Source: Climacteris rufus
Lineage: Eukaryota; Chordata; Aves; Passeriformes; Climacteridae
NCBI GenBank assembly: GCA_013398175.1
Contig: VZRZ01003105.1
Location: 186,001 to 250,000 of the forward strand
DNA: 64,000 bases
Reading direction: 5' to 3'
The notes beneath the pieces are model-generated. The model was given only the letters and a program-made list of their open reading frames with translations. It made no database searches and had not been told where the DNA came from. Below, piece by piece: positions 25,021 through 37,140 of the stretch. The number at the start of each line of letters is the position of its first letter. The stretch's first letter is position 1. The position numbers and the translations under genes are program-made.

Positions 25021-28000
25021 ATGATGTGCTTCAGGTGGAAAAAACATGAAGGATTCAGGTCTTCTCCAGATGGAGACTGCACCTAGCAAAGGATTTACCT
25101 GCTGATGGATCCCTTGGTGCCACTGTAACAATCCAGATAATTATAAATTGTTATCTTGAGCCAAAGCCTACAGATCAAGCTGGCCAAGGTACTTCAAATG
25201 GAAGCTGACATCAGCTCTGAATAAGTGAACATTAAAAGAAAGGAAACAGACTTTATTTTTAAGGCTGTGCTAGGAAAACATCTCTTGCAGAAAGTGAATA
25301 ATAAATATACTGCTTGCCATAGTAATGTCCGTGGGGGGAGGTAAGGAATTGCTATAAAACATAGTATTCTAACTACTACAGATGTTGCTGCTAGAATTTA
25401 CAGCTTTCTCTGCGTGCTTATCTCTCCTCACCAGTTTCTGCACATTGAATCACATTCAAACATGGGCCATTTTAAGCCATCTTTTTATTATTTTAACCTT
25501 TTTTTTAAGCCACAATTAATTTCTTCTGTGCTATTCTGTAATGTTAAATAGATTCAAGACCTGTATTTATAAACCACATGCAATCCTATTTTGGCACATG
25601 TAAATTACATGCAAATACATTCTAAATTAGTTTGTTTATCACTCCAGAATTCTAATCCAAAGGTTTTGGTTTTTTAAATTTAGTTTTTATTCTGACATGT
25701 TTACAAATGAGTTTGACTCTGGAAAATAACTTAATAAACTCAGGGTTAGCTATGCAATTAGAGGAGGCATCTGGGAACCATAAAACCTGGAAAACAATAT
25801 TTACATCTTTTGTACATCCAAGATTCCACTTTTTTTTTTTCTCCCTTAAATTCATCATTTTAAAATATTGCAGTTATTTTCGTATGAGGACAAACAACAA
25901 GAACTCATTTTTATAACCAATGACCCCCTCTCTCCAACAAGCAATTCATAGGGTAGCACTGGTGAAAATGCATAAAGTAGAAGATTTCATTATAAAAAAA
26001 GAGAAAATGAAAAACAACTGAATTAACATTGATCATGACTTTTCAACAGCATTTCTTATTATTACGGCCAGGCAAAGTCTCCTGTGGGCAGTAAAGCTTT
26101 CCCATGTATTATTAGCCCTCTACAGAAAGCTATGAAAAGACACAAATCTGTTTTGTCAAAGGACAGAAGAGCATTTAGTTATAAGAGAAAGTATGGTCAT
26201 AATCCATTGTGGGGTTAAAGGTGAAGAAAACAGAACTATAACACAAAGCCTTGAGAGAGTAATACTCCTGCAGTTCATTCCTGAACACTGCGGCAGCGAT
26301 GCCTGGGCTGTGGGGAGAATCCATTCCCAGGGCAGCCTGACATCTCACCACGGTTTGGATTTATTAGCAGCAGCACTGGTGTGTGGCAGTTCTGCCTGTG
26401 CTGGTGCAAACACTCTCAGCACCACACAGCTCCTGCTTCCAGAGGCATTTGTTGGGATTTCACCACACAGCCGGTGTTGAAAACCAGAGGTGTCCCCAAG
26501 GTGGGAGCCCCTTGCCTGGCTCTGCTGCTGGTGATCCAACCCAGAGCCCAAAGCAGCACCACCACATACCCAAACTAGACCTGGGGAAAGTTCTCCAGTA
26601 TACAGAAAGCTATTTGAGCGCTTGGACAACAAAACTCAAGCCCATGTGCTGGAATGAAGGGGTTCAGTTCAGGATCACAACACTCTCACTGTCAGGTTTG
26701 TCCAACCTTTGACAACAATTAAGGGGTTTGGTCCAAGTCAGCAGCAATTTAATGCCCTGGATCAGATCCCAAAGCAAATGTCCTGCAAATCTAAGTGAGG
26801 ATTCCTTTTGCATCCAGCCACAGGCCCTACACCCTCACAGCCCCTGGAAGAAGGCGGGCTCAGCACAGGGGATGGCAGCAGCACAGTAGAATTTTGCATT
26901 GCTCTGAGGCTCCCTGGAGGATGGGCAGGAAAATCAGGGTCTCTACAGATAATCCTTCCTTTCTTCCAGTAGTCCCCAGAGGGTAAAGACAAGGGATGCA
27001 GCTGTGCAACAGGGCAGGTAATATAATAAAGCATGAAGAATAATACAATCTCCTGCTATCTCCTAGGTATTTTGAAAACACTTATTTTCTTTTGATTCAT
27101 ATGGCCCAGAAATGCAACTTTCTGGTTTATGTTTCCCTCCCCCTTATCCCTCACTGGCTTGTGGCCCTTCTCCTCCCCTGTCTGGCTCCTCTGGCAGCAC
27201 CCTTTGTCCTGGCACTTACAGCATCTTTGCAGTCCAGTGCAGGGTCTTGTGCAGACACCACACCTCCTGCAACATCAGGAGAAGTCCATGGTGTTAAAAC
27301 AATATTTCACCTTCCTTTAACCCGCTTTTTAAGGACACTGCAGTGATATTCCTGTCTAACAGTCCTCACGTTATCTCATTTAGCAGCACCTCAAGCAACA
27401 CCCTCCAATACTGCACTGAGCTCTGTGATGAACAAGTCACTTTTCCACCATGGGTTATGCTGCACTTTCAGTCTGAATTCACAAAACCATCACACCTTCC
27501 CCATTCAAATCTCTACTAAAAATTCCTTTGTTACAAGCTCAAAATAATAATAAGGGCTCTGGGTTATCCTTTATTGTGGGTTTCCCTGTGACCTTGGCTG
27601 ACTGCTCTAACAGAAATGTTCTGCATACAAAAAAATGAGCCCACTGGCAATTCTTAGAAACAAATGAGCTTAGGAAAAGTCCTTTGTGCAGTTCCAGCTC
27701 CCCTCTTCCTCAGTCCCACTCCCTGTAGCTGTATAATCACCACTGTTTTGCCATTTCTGTTACATCAGAGATTGGAGGAAAGGAGGAGCAGAGACACAGT
27801 TCTACGAATATATTTTATTTTTGACATTCTCTTTCCATGTTTCACACCCACTGCCCCTAGCTTTGTCTACTTAATTTGCCAACTATTCGGGAGCAGCTTG
27901 GTGTCACACTGCATCCAGCAGGATGATACCCCTGTGGACTGGGATACATGGATGCTGCTAAAATAGAAATGAAGCACAGTTGCTGCATGTGTCTGGCTAG

Positions 28001-31000
28001 ATTAAAAAAAAGTCACAAGCTAAGATTCAGATCCAGGTGCAATTCAGCTGCACTGGAATGACAGCACCCTAAAGCCAGTGAGAAAAAGGAGCTTATCTGT
28101 CTCTGGCACAGCACACAAGTAACAGGGCTTGGAGGCATCTGGTCCCACACTGGTGAGTCTGCAGCACAGCTCTGCTGTTCAGGGCTCTTCTGGCTCATGC
28201 ATTTCTGCACTGTGTTCCATTTTGTAGTGTCAATATAATCCTCTGATGCCTTCTAGATATTTAATACACTGATTTCCACTTAGTCTTGTTCAGGTCACTC
28301 AGCAAGAAGAAATGCACCTAAGTGGAGTGACAGGTGACCTTGAAAATTAAAATTTAATTTTAAAGGAAGAACGCTTTCCATTCTTTCTAAAAACATCTGA
28401 TACTGAAGAAATGGGGAGGGTTACGAAAAAAAAAAGTTACTACTTTGATTTTTCCCTGAGCTTACACAAAGAAAGGAGCACAATACACCTGTGCACAGAT
28501 TTGCTCATTTTCAGTCCCTCTGAATGAGCGAGGTGCTCATTCTGCACATTGTGAAGTAAAACAGAAAGCATTATGTGCAAACATTTACAGCATAAAAAGC
28601 CTCATCACCTGGGATACTTGCTGCTTCTGAAAATTCTGATCAAAGATAAGAATGAAGACAACCCATTGTAATCAATTATGCAGAGATAGTCCTCTGCCTA
28701 TGTGCAATTCATAAAAATAATACTAAAAACATAACGTGGATTTACATGCAGAAATGAAATATGGACATGGTCAGAACACTAATCTTCTGATTGCTATCTA
28801 AAATTGGCAATCCTAGCACTTTCAGCAAGTCTCTGGCTAAATACTGTTTCCTTGAAGAAATTTCCAGCAGCTCGCACTTACACAGGAGGAGCTGCAGAGC
28901 CTCAGCCTAGGACTGTGTGGAGGTGACAGGAGGCAGCACCCGGGTGCAACCTGGGGACAGGTTTTATGTCCATATAGGTGGAAATGATTAACCCACACAC
29001 ACATCCCCAAAGCCCTCATGATGCAAAGAAAGTAATTATTTGATGATCTGACTGATTTTAACAGAACAACAATGCATGGTGGCAAGCTGTATGCCATGTG
29101 TAGCAGAGGGTCCCCTCTAGGTACACCCCCTACACACAAACCCACCTGAGGCAGTGGTCACCCTCCCACATTAGCCATTAAATCCAGAAGGGAAATTGAA
29201 GATGTATCCAGGTTTCAGGCACATATGAACTTGTAATGATCACCGTCCCCACAAATACCAAATCCACACTTTGAGGCCTTTTCTACGACTTTTTCACTCA
29301 CCCTGGTAAGAATGAAGTCAAGGAATTCACATTGCAACATCAATCCTCTCATCAACTTTACATCCCTCAAAACCTGTAAAATGTTTAGATTTCCACATGA
29401 GGATTTATTCCTGTTTTGCTGTAGCTGACATCCTTTCGTCACAGGTCTTACACATTTTTGCCCAGGTGAGCCCCAAAGAGTACCCAGTGACTTAATGAGC
29501 AGATCAATTACCGTTCATAAGAGAAGATACTGTCTCTTTAAAGGTTATTTGAAGGTTGATTGCTATCTTATTGCTTATATCCTGCAAATCTATTCAGCCT
29601 TATGAATGAATTTGACCTTTTTATACTTACTGGGGGAAAAAAACAGAACAGAAGTTAATTTAGAGCTCTATAATACAACACTTTTTCCCAGAGAAATGAA
29701 AGGGCATTCAAATCGATACCTGCACAATAACACTCTGATGAATGTTTGCACCCAATTTTCTCATTTTGCTAACTTGAGATTGGGCATTTTGAATAGTTCT
29801 CAAAGAACATATTCTTTATGTGCTGTGAAGTATGTGGTATTGTGTCCAAACAATGCTAGAGGATAATCATTATAGGAGTGTCACTGGGCCTGAAAAGGTC
29901 AGTTAGTTAGAAATGTCAGCTTTCAATGCAACTATGCCGGACCTTCCTGTGTAAGGATCCAATTAAAGGGACATGCCAAGGTGCGTGGAAACACCATGGT
30001 GACCCAGAATAATAATAAGGGATTGTGGAAAAGCTTGATATTTTTCTTCAAAAGTAATGGATTAGCCTTTAGAATATCTTCTCTGCAGTCTTATTTTGAC
30101 TTTGCAAATATCACTTATTCTACATGTATCCAAAAAAAGGTCAATTGTTCAAATGCAAAGGTGGGGATGAAACAGCCTTACTAAAAGTAAATATTTTACG
30201 CCTAAATGGAGATAAAGTTCTGGTTCCATTATTGAATTAAAAAAAAAAAGTCGTTTCAGTAGAACTCAAAACTGGGATATTTGAGATGGATATGGGTGAT
30301 GTTTGGGGACACAGGAAGGGATAGGTCAGGGGACAGGCAGAAAGATTAGGGAGGACTTATTCTCTTGCGACAAGGTGTGAGTGAAGGGAAAAGACAGTGG
30401 AAACAGCAACACCATTCAGTGAGTAGGAGGCATGTCTGCAATTATTATTCCGGCAAACGGAGAGGTAAAAGTAAAAATTAGGAAGGTACTGATCTGCATG
30501 AATGCATAATTAAAAGCAACAATATTACTTCTCCTTATCACAGCAAATGGAAATTCTTACAGCTCTTCAGATACTGTAAAGATGAGAAATTAGATATAGT
30601 AAAATTTCCTAATTAGCCTCAGGACAGCTGAAGCTAACCTAATGGCACAAAGAAAAGGAAAGAGTCCACATTTTCTCTCTGCTCTCTGTTAGAACATCAA
30701 CTTGCTAAAATTACATCAAGTCTGGAACAAACTTCTTCCTGTAGCTTTATGGTTCAGCTAAGAGAGACAATATGGGGATTTCACTTTGAACTGAGACTCT
30801 AGCTTTTATATTTTATTTGCATGGTAGGGAAATTCTTGTACTGTGGGTTCATGCAAACCATGTGGGGTCTATTGCCTTGCTGAGAAATGAGGTTCTGACT
30901 CCCCCAGTTATATCATTTTATTGTGGATAAATGGCTGGATTAATACCCAGTGCCTTAGTGATACGGGAAATAATTCACTGGGCATTAAAAGACTCATTGC

Positions 31001-33205
31001 TAGAATTATATGTAATTTCTCCACCACCTTTGCAAGCAAAACAGCATGGGAAGCTTCAGTAACAAACATGAACAGTTGTTATGTTAGGCTGTTTAAAAAC
31101 TTCAACACCATCCTTTGACACATACTTAGACCAAAATCAATGTGCAATTAATTAATAAGGACTTGCAAAAAAAAAGGTACCCGAGTTTTAGCAGCAAACA
31201 ACTTTCTGTCACATTTTATTAGTCTGTATCATTTTTACTAATACCTGTCTTATAGCTTCATGACTTTGAGTTCATATTATTTTCATGCTTCAATTAGAAA
31301 GAAGTTGATAGCCAGACTATCCAGGAAGGTAATGGAAAAGTCTTGTAGCGGGGCTTAGTGGTGGAATTTATAGTTAAATGAAACTTTGAAATATACTATA
31401 AAACTTCTTCCTTTACGTACTTTTACTTGAAGTCTCATAAGCAGTAATATGTAGAAATGCAAAACTTAATCAGCTAAAAAATATAGCAAATCCCACATAT
31501 CACTTTATGCAATGCCAGGAGAGCAGAAATATATTTTCCTAACCAGAGGAAATTAACTAGGCAACAGTCCTATATCTATAATTTAAAGCAGTAAAATATG
31601 TATGGCAGAAGCTAAAGCCACCTTAAAAGAATTCAGGGTAGCAGTATATCACAAATTAATGAAATGGAGACATTTTTAGAGCATGCAGCACTGATGATAT
31701 TAAAGGGGGGAGAATATTTCACCACATAGATCAGACTGATAAATACTTTTAAAATCAAGCTTTTTTCTCTGTTTAAAAGTGGAAGAGCTTGAATATTAGG
31801 GGGAAGCATACACAAGTCATTAACATTCCTGATCAAATCTCAGCAGAGATTAGGATTATTTTACTCTGTCCCTGAATGTAAACCTCTGATGTGGTTTACA
31901 CATTAGGAAAATCTGAGTAAATCAAAAGGCAGGAATTACGGAGTCAGCACTTACTTTATTGCACCTAAAACAGAGCTGAAAGAAACTTAAAAAAATTACT
32001 TTATATTCCATGCTGTAGCCAAGCTGGACACTACAGAATATTCAACTACCTCTGGTTTTTTAAATGCAATCAATTTACTGCTGCCAAATGTAGTAGGTTT
32101 ATATACATCTGGGAAACATGCACCTATGGTGCTGATGAATTTCTCCTGACATTGCACTGATTTCAAGAGAATGTTATTTTAAATTGGCAGTAGAGAGACT
32201 GGTAGAGAAGGATAAAGCCCTGAGGATGGCTGAATCAAAGAGAATTTCAAAAGAATTTTCCTGATGGTTCTTGGATAATACCACATGTTAGCTATTTTCA
32301 AAGCCAATAGTTTCCAACACACTTCCATTTATGGTATCAATAATTAAAAAAATACTTCAGTGGGAGAGAAACTTACCTTACTGAGAAGAGAAATTGGAAA
32401 GCTGTATTATTATCATAAACACAGGAGATGCAAAAAGCTTGGTCTCCATGGAAAAGCTATGGAAACAGGGGTATCTTATTTGCAACTCTTGAGTGGTTAC
32501 CACAAAATGTGATGTGATTGCATGTGCATGTTCAAAGTGCTACTAGAACATGATCACACAGAAATGAAGAGCACATCCTCATCTCCTTTGTGCAACAAGG
32601 CCAAATTATCTACCTGAAACTTTGGTCCTAAACCTCAAAGACAACTAAAATAGCGTTAAGGACATGTTTTGGATCAAATTCAGATGTAAAGCTAAGTTTA
32701 AAGAAAATTTAAATTACCAAAACTTAAATCTCATTATGTCCCACTCCCTGCCAGCATGTCCCTGCCAGCTCCTAATGAATTTTTAACATCCTTCCCCCAC
32801 CCCACTGCGCACATCAGCTTTGACTCAGGCACCCTGAACTGTACAGCTGCACTCTAATTGTACCTCACATGTCAAGGGGCAAGAAGAAAGGAGTGTGGCG
32901 AGAGCATTGATAAATTTAACTTAACATTCCTCCAGCTACTCAGCAGCAGGCAGAGCAGTGAACTCCCCTCCACATTTTACAGGGGTGTCAGTTACTTCAA
33001 AGGAATATATTTGAGCACGAGGGAGCCTGGCTTGCTCCCATCTTATGCATCATTTGTGTCTGGCTGTTTCTGGAGATCTACAGCAAATCAAAGACTTCCT
33101 CCAGTTTGGGGTGTGGTGTGGAGCTTTCCGTAGCTGCTGTCTTAGGGGTGTTGAAAGAGGTCAGCCCTGCACATTGCACACAAACCATGTAGCTAGAGCT
33201 GCAGC
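25021..33205. other. Gene-free AT-rich DNA
   Basis: No gene is recognised over about 8 kb. Slightly GC-richer patches at 26.3-27.3 kb hold overlapping open frames on both strands (all below 110 codons), which is the pattern expected from composition rather than coding. A possible 21-nt microexon at 29,445-29,465 is listed separately. A strong minus-strand donor-like motif (AAG then GTAAGT) lies at about 32,379-32,386, but the only upstream acceptors leave a 4-nt interval or a 25-nt interval with a poor pyrimidine tract. A perfect octamer ATGCAAAT occurs at 25,609-25,616. Confidence 0.55.
29445..29465 (+). other. Candidate 21-nt microexon (weak)
   Basis: A moderately pyrimidine-rich stretch ending in tcctttcgtcacag is followed by 21 bases and then a CAG|GTGAGC donor. 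The interval is a multiple of three and open in phase 0, reading VLHIFAQ. Short frame-preserving exons with this architecture are typical of neuronal genes. Against it, the pyrimidine tract is modest, the terminal 'tttttgcccag' could itself be a chance acceptor, no partner exons are identified, and such motif pairs arise by chance in 64 kb. Confidence 0.12.
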
Positions 33206-33314
33206 TCCAACCATCTGTACTTCTTCCTTTTACTTTTTTTTTTTTTTTTCTTTTTTTTCCAGACTTCCCTCAGTCCAAATTTTAGATCAATGATCTATAC
33301 CTGTTCAGTTTAAC
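33206..33314. repeat. 109-bp direct duplication, copy 1
   Basis: This runs from tccaaccatctgta to ctgttcagtttaac and contains T16-C-T8. It is nearly identical to the 109 bp that follow the single N. See the second copy and the gap entry. The last 56 bases are identical between copies. Confidence 0.95.
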
Positions 33315-33315
33315 N
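33315..33315. other. Single undetermined base (assembly gap marker)
   Basis: This is the only N in the window. It sits exactly between two copies of the same 109-bp sequence, as expected when two contigs or reads with overlapping ends are joined without merging the overlap. Confidence 0.95.
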
Positions 33316-33424
33316 TCCAACCATCTGTAACTTCTTCCTTTTCTTTTTTTTTTTTTTTTCATTTTTGTCCAGACTTCCCTCAGTCCAAATTTTAGATCAA
33401 TGATCTATACCTGTTCAGTTTAAC
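33316..33424. repeat. 109-bp direct duplication, copy 2
   Basis: This copy has the same length as copy 1. The differences are one inserted A (gtaactt versus gtactt), one missing A (ttttc versus ttttac) and two substitutions beside the T tract (atttttgt versus tttttttt). All fall in or near the homopolymer, which suits sequencing error in a repeated read of one locus better than an old tandem duplication. Confidence 0.95.
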
Positions 33425-36295
33425 AAACAGATGTGCTTTTAAGCACCTGTTCAGCCAGGTTTCAGGAAGCCATGCACACATTGCTTGAGGCTTGGAAGTT
33501 ATATGGAGTAGAGCAAAAGACAGAAGTGGGTCATGCTCAGTGTGGGTTCCCAGCACGGGCAGAGAGGAGGTTCAGGGAACAGGGAACAGGCACAGATTCT
33601 GACCCATCAGTGATTCCTGGGGAACTGTGCAATAGCCATGGCCATGGGGAACAGAGTGACAGCCATGAGAAAACATTAAGGTTTCTGTGATGCCACAAAT
33701 TCTCTTTTGAATGTTTTGGCACCTGTGTATCAACAGTTAATTTACATTAGTGGCATTATTTTACCTTGCAATTAATCTCATTAACTGGCTGATCAGTTTT
33801 TGGAAATTGTTTTAGTGGCACAAGGAGAACAGCTGTTGTACTGCCTGCAAGGGATCACCATGGATTCTTGACTAAAGGTAGAAAAACTGGTTCAAGAGCT
33901 TCACACACACACAAGAAGGAGAGATGATATTCATCATGACAGAGGTGCAAATCACAGAGGGCACCTTTGCTTTTGAAGCCCTTTGTCTACTCTTACAATT
34001 AAGCAAAGGGTTTTGGTGGCCGACACCCCTTGTGGGACACAGAGGATGTTCACAACTCTAACTAAAGCTGTGTGACCTCTGCCAGAAGCAAAGGCTGCCT
34101 GCCTGCGGCAAGGTGGAGAACAGAAGCAAGTCCCAGAGGATTAACAGGTGCAACTAAACAGCTCAGCCCCTCATTTGAATCAGCAAATTAAGGGTTGACA
34201 GTGATTACGGCTGATCTCAGCCATCATAACCGATATCACGACTTTGTAAAAGCAGACTGTCAATGTCAGATCTTAGAGGCAGGACTCAAAGAATTAAATA
34301 TTTTAAAGTAGCAGTCTCCAAAGACAGATAAAAGCCCCAAGGCTATGATTTATTTTATTTTATTTTTGTATTTGTAGGGCTGAAACTAGACCCTTTAATC
34401 CACAGGCTGACATTTTCCAATCCTACTAGGAATTGAGTGCCTAACTTTTACAATCCCTTTGAAAAATCTCAGCTTTAGGTTCTTTGGTAAATTTGGCCTG
34501 ATGCAGCACCAGGTTTCTTTTGAAAATGCCTCAAATGAAAGCAAATTATAGACACTTTATTATGTAATCATGAACAAGTATTGGTTTTTTTCCTATGTAT
34601 CCAATTACGGTAGATTTCTTGTTAAATATCAAAGGGTAAAACTTGCATTTCAGAAAAAATACACGTAATGGAAAGCTTTTTTCCCCTTTCTAGTGCAGTA
34701 TATCTACCTACACAGTTATTGAAGATCCTTCCAACTAATTGCTGTATTAATTTAGTAGATTGCTGTATTAAACTGAGACATCTGAAGCTATAGCTACTTA
34801 CTGCGGTCACATCTATGCACAAACTCAACCCAGTCAACCCTTTCACTGTTCCAGTGAATACTGTATCTGAAATTATGAGGAAGGTATCATAAGTTTGCTT
34901 TACAGAAAAGTCTCGTATTAAGTTATTCTGGTCCCCAACCCTCTTTTTCTCTTATTGAAAAAGTGTCTGTGGACTTTGGTGCTCTTATCCAACATCTGAG
35001 TGTCTGCTGTGATTAAGACCTTCAGAGACCTTTTTTCTTTTTCCTCTAGAAACAGGGAATGCTGAAGATGTGGAAAATGAAAAATGTGCCATGTTTGTCC
35101 TTGAAGTTACAGTTAGAAATGTGACAATGGCTGTATCACACTGTATTGTTGCTTTTATCAGCAAGTGCCCTGAGCATACATTAACATAATTGCAAACTGC
35201 ATGAAAAGTGAACATGCAAAAATGTGATGCAATTGCCAATAGCCTCAAACATCTGTCCCAGCAAAGTGTTCCTCCTCCTTATTTTAATTCTTATTATTTT
35301 AACAAGGTTAGTGAAGGAGAAACCATGTCACAGATTATATCTACATTTAGAGTGTCAGAACAATTATTGATGCAAAATTGTTATCCAAGCAAATGTGTGT
35401 CACATTTTGTTCACTTCCCATAACACCTGTTCACTTCACTAACACATTATTACCAGTTAAGGCCAGAATTCATTAGTTCCAGTTAAAGCCAACCTGAAAG
35501 CCTAAATCATACACACATCTGAAAAATGGACAAAGTTAACCAAAATGTGGCACTATTAGAGCAGGGCTACATCTGCAGCTGGTGGGCAGCAAACCCCTGT
35601 AGCAGCTAATGGAAAGAATGTGAGCCAGGCAAGTAGAAATAAATTAAAAGCCAGCCAGCCTTAAGGGCTGAGATCACAGAGCAGCACAACTGAACCAACC
35701 TGCATTTCAACCACAGCTCTGAGACCTTTGCAACTCACAATGCCAAAGAGCTGTCCTAATAGAGCACATTTGGTTTATCTCGTTAACAGGCAAATGACAA
35801 AAGCCATAATGAAGTAGAGAGTTTAAAGCATTTTAATCTACCTAAATGTTTTCTGACCCACTTTGGGGTTCTCAGCCCTGAGCCTGGACCTCATGTCTCT
35901 CACCACGCTCATGGAGTGTCACCATACCCTGACTCCCCAAACCTCTCCCATCTGCCACCAAGGAAAGCCAAGCTTGCCTTTCTGTGATTCTTGAACACAC
36001 TTTATGAATTTGAGGGCATCTGCCCTGCAGATATACCACTAACTGTAACCCCAGGAGGCTTAAAGAAATATCAGCACTCCAATTCATAGAGTAAAGGTCT
36101 GAGGAGGCAGCTCTGTGAACGGATAACTGCCCGGGGCTTTGCCAAGCACAATATAGCTGTCACTTGTTATTAGGTGAAAGATTTTCTGGGGAACAGTGTT
36201 TTTCATTTTGCATGTCAGAGACAGGGGAAAAAACACATTTAGACAACCATCTCTTTAAGAAAAGAGAAGAGAGAGGCGCGGCAGAGCTCACTTAC
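33425..36295. other. Non-coding DNA with possible conserved blocks
   Basis: No gene is recognised. The stretch 33,990-34,270 looks like complex unique sequence with a TCF-type CAAAGG word, an E-box (CAGGTG) and several retained CpGs near 34,204-34,241, so it may be regulatory. A 13-bp word (attgctgtattaa) is repeated at 34,738 and 34,759. Open frames are below 90 codons and unrecognised. Confidence 0.45.
33990..34270. promoter_or_regulatory. Possible conserved non-coding element
   Basis: The segment contains a CAAAGG word, an aacaggtgcaac E-box context and a CpG-bearing run from gattacggctga to atatcacgac. It lacks homopolymers and repeat signatures. The call is an inference from texture only; cross-species alignment is needed to decide it. 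Confidence 0.15.
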
Positions 36296-36335
36296 CAGGG
36301 CTGGTTATTGTCAGGAGGTCAAGCCGCCGTTTCTG
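36296..36335 (-). CDS. Candidate 40-nt internal exon of an unidentified gene
   Basis: On the minus strand a pyrimidine-rich run ends in taatttgttttccag and is followed by 40 bases and then the strong donor CCCTG|GTAAGTGAG. Only one of the three frames is open, and it reads QKRRLDLLTITSP plus one base, so the exon would start at phase 0 and end at phase 1. The acceptor is a tandem NAGNAG (CCAGCAG), which would optionally drop the first Gln and give a 37-nt form. The exon and its flanks keep several CpGs (the ggcgg and gccgcgcc words) in otherwise AT-rich DNA, which suggests constraint. I do not recognise the protein. No other exon of the gene was found, so the interval could be a chance pairing of splice motifs or an exon of a non-coding transcript. 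Confidence 0.35.
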
Positions 36336-36784
36336 CTGGAAAACAAATTATAAAAGGAATTGTTAAAAGGGGACTAATTTTAGTGGGTCAGCTTAGACCT
36401 GCAAAGTAAGTGTTCTGACATTTATAGCAGAATTAATTACAAGTTACATGGCTCACAGTAACTCTTTTGGAAGGGATCCACATGTACTTTATGAGGAAGA
36501 AAAAAACCCCTTCCTCAGTCCTTTTAATGGGTTTTTATTTCTTCTTATAAAGTGTTACTATTTCTTTTTTGGAACACATACTTGAAATGGATAGCTGAGA
36601 GCACAGATGGACCGATATATTTATAAAAGTGATTTCTGATTCCACAGGGAAGAAGACATGGAACCAGGACAAGCAACTCTAAGTTCTTTATTCATATCAA
36701 TCACTAACTCAATGCCTGTATATGATCAAACACAATTATATTGCCTTGGGGTGAACCTTTCAAAGACATGTAAGGGGATCTAGA

Positions 36785-37140
36785 CAAACTCAAGACTGAT
36801 AAAAGGAAAGCTTCTTTTCATGCTGAGCACAGTCAGCCCATGGATCTTGTTGCCACTGGATATCCCTCACCCCAAAAGCTTGCCAGACTTGATCATCATT
36901 GGATATGTGTACAGATAGCAAAATACAGGGAGTTACTATGACAAATAATCAAGTTTACACAGAGGACTGGTTTCTGGAAGGGCTGCAAACCTTCACAGGG
37001 CAAACCAACCTGTACTATGAGAAGGTTAGGTAAATTTTTGGCCTGGAACAAACTATTCCACCAATGCCTTTATGATGTTGGGGTGCATCTGATCTTCCCT
37101 TTCCCCATAACATGTAGCCAGCACTGCTGCCTACTCCATG
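36785..37140 (+). mobile_element. Ancient CR1/L3-type LINE 3' region
   Basis: In order, the plus strand shows 'gataaaaggaaagcttcttt', an acagtcagcccatggatc block followed by ttgttgccactggatatc, then ctggaagggctgcaaacc, ttcacagggcaaaccaacc, ctggaacaaactattcc and tgcctttatgatgttggggt. This succession follows the untranslated 3' region of old CR1/L3 elements of amniotes, which have matching 'ttgccacaggat', 'ctggaagggcttaaacc' and 'attccataattgcct' blocks. Divergence is high, and no reverse-transcriptase coding sequence or tail is present. The ends are approximate. The family was recognised from the order of blocks, from memory. Confidence 0.65.

Noticed and set aside
26280..27350. Several overlapping open frames on both strands
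   Set aside because: They coincide with a local rise in GC, which lowers stop-codon frequency in all frames. None resembles a known protein.
32379..32445. Minus-strand AAG|GTAAGT donor
   Set aside because: The good acceptor (ttctcttctcag) sits only four bases before the donor, and the next one lacks a pyrimidine tract, so no sensible exon results.
34738..34771. 13-bp word attgctgtattaa repeated with a 21-bp period
   Set aside because: It occurs only twice, with no further unit or dyad structure, so it is probably a chance micro-duplication. It is not a CRISPR or satellite array.
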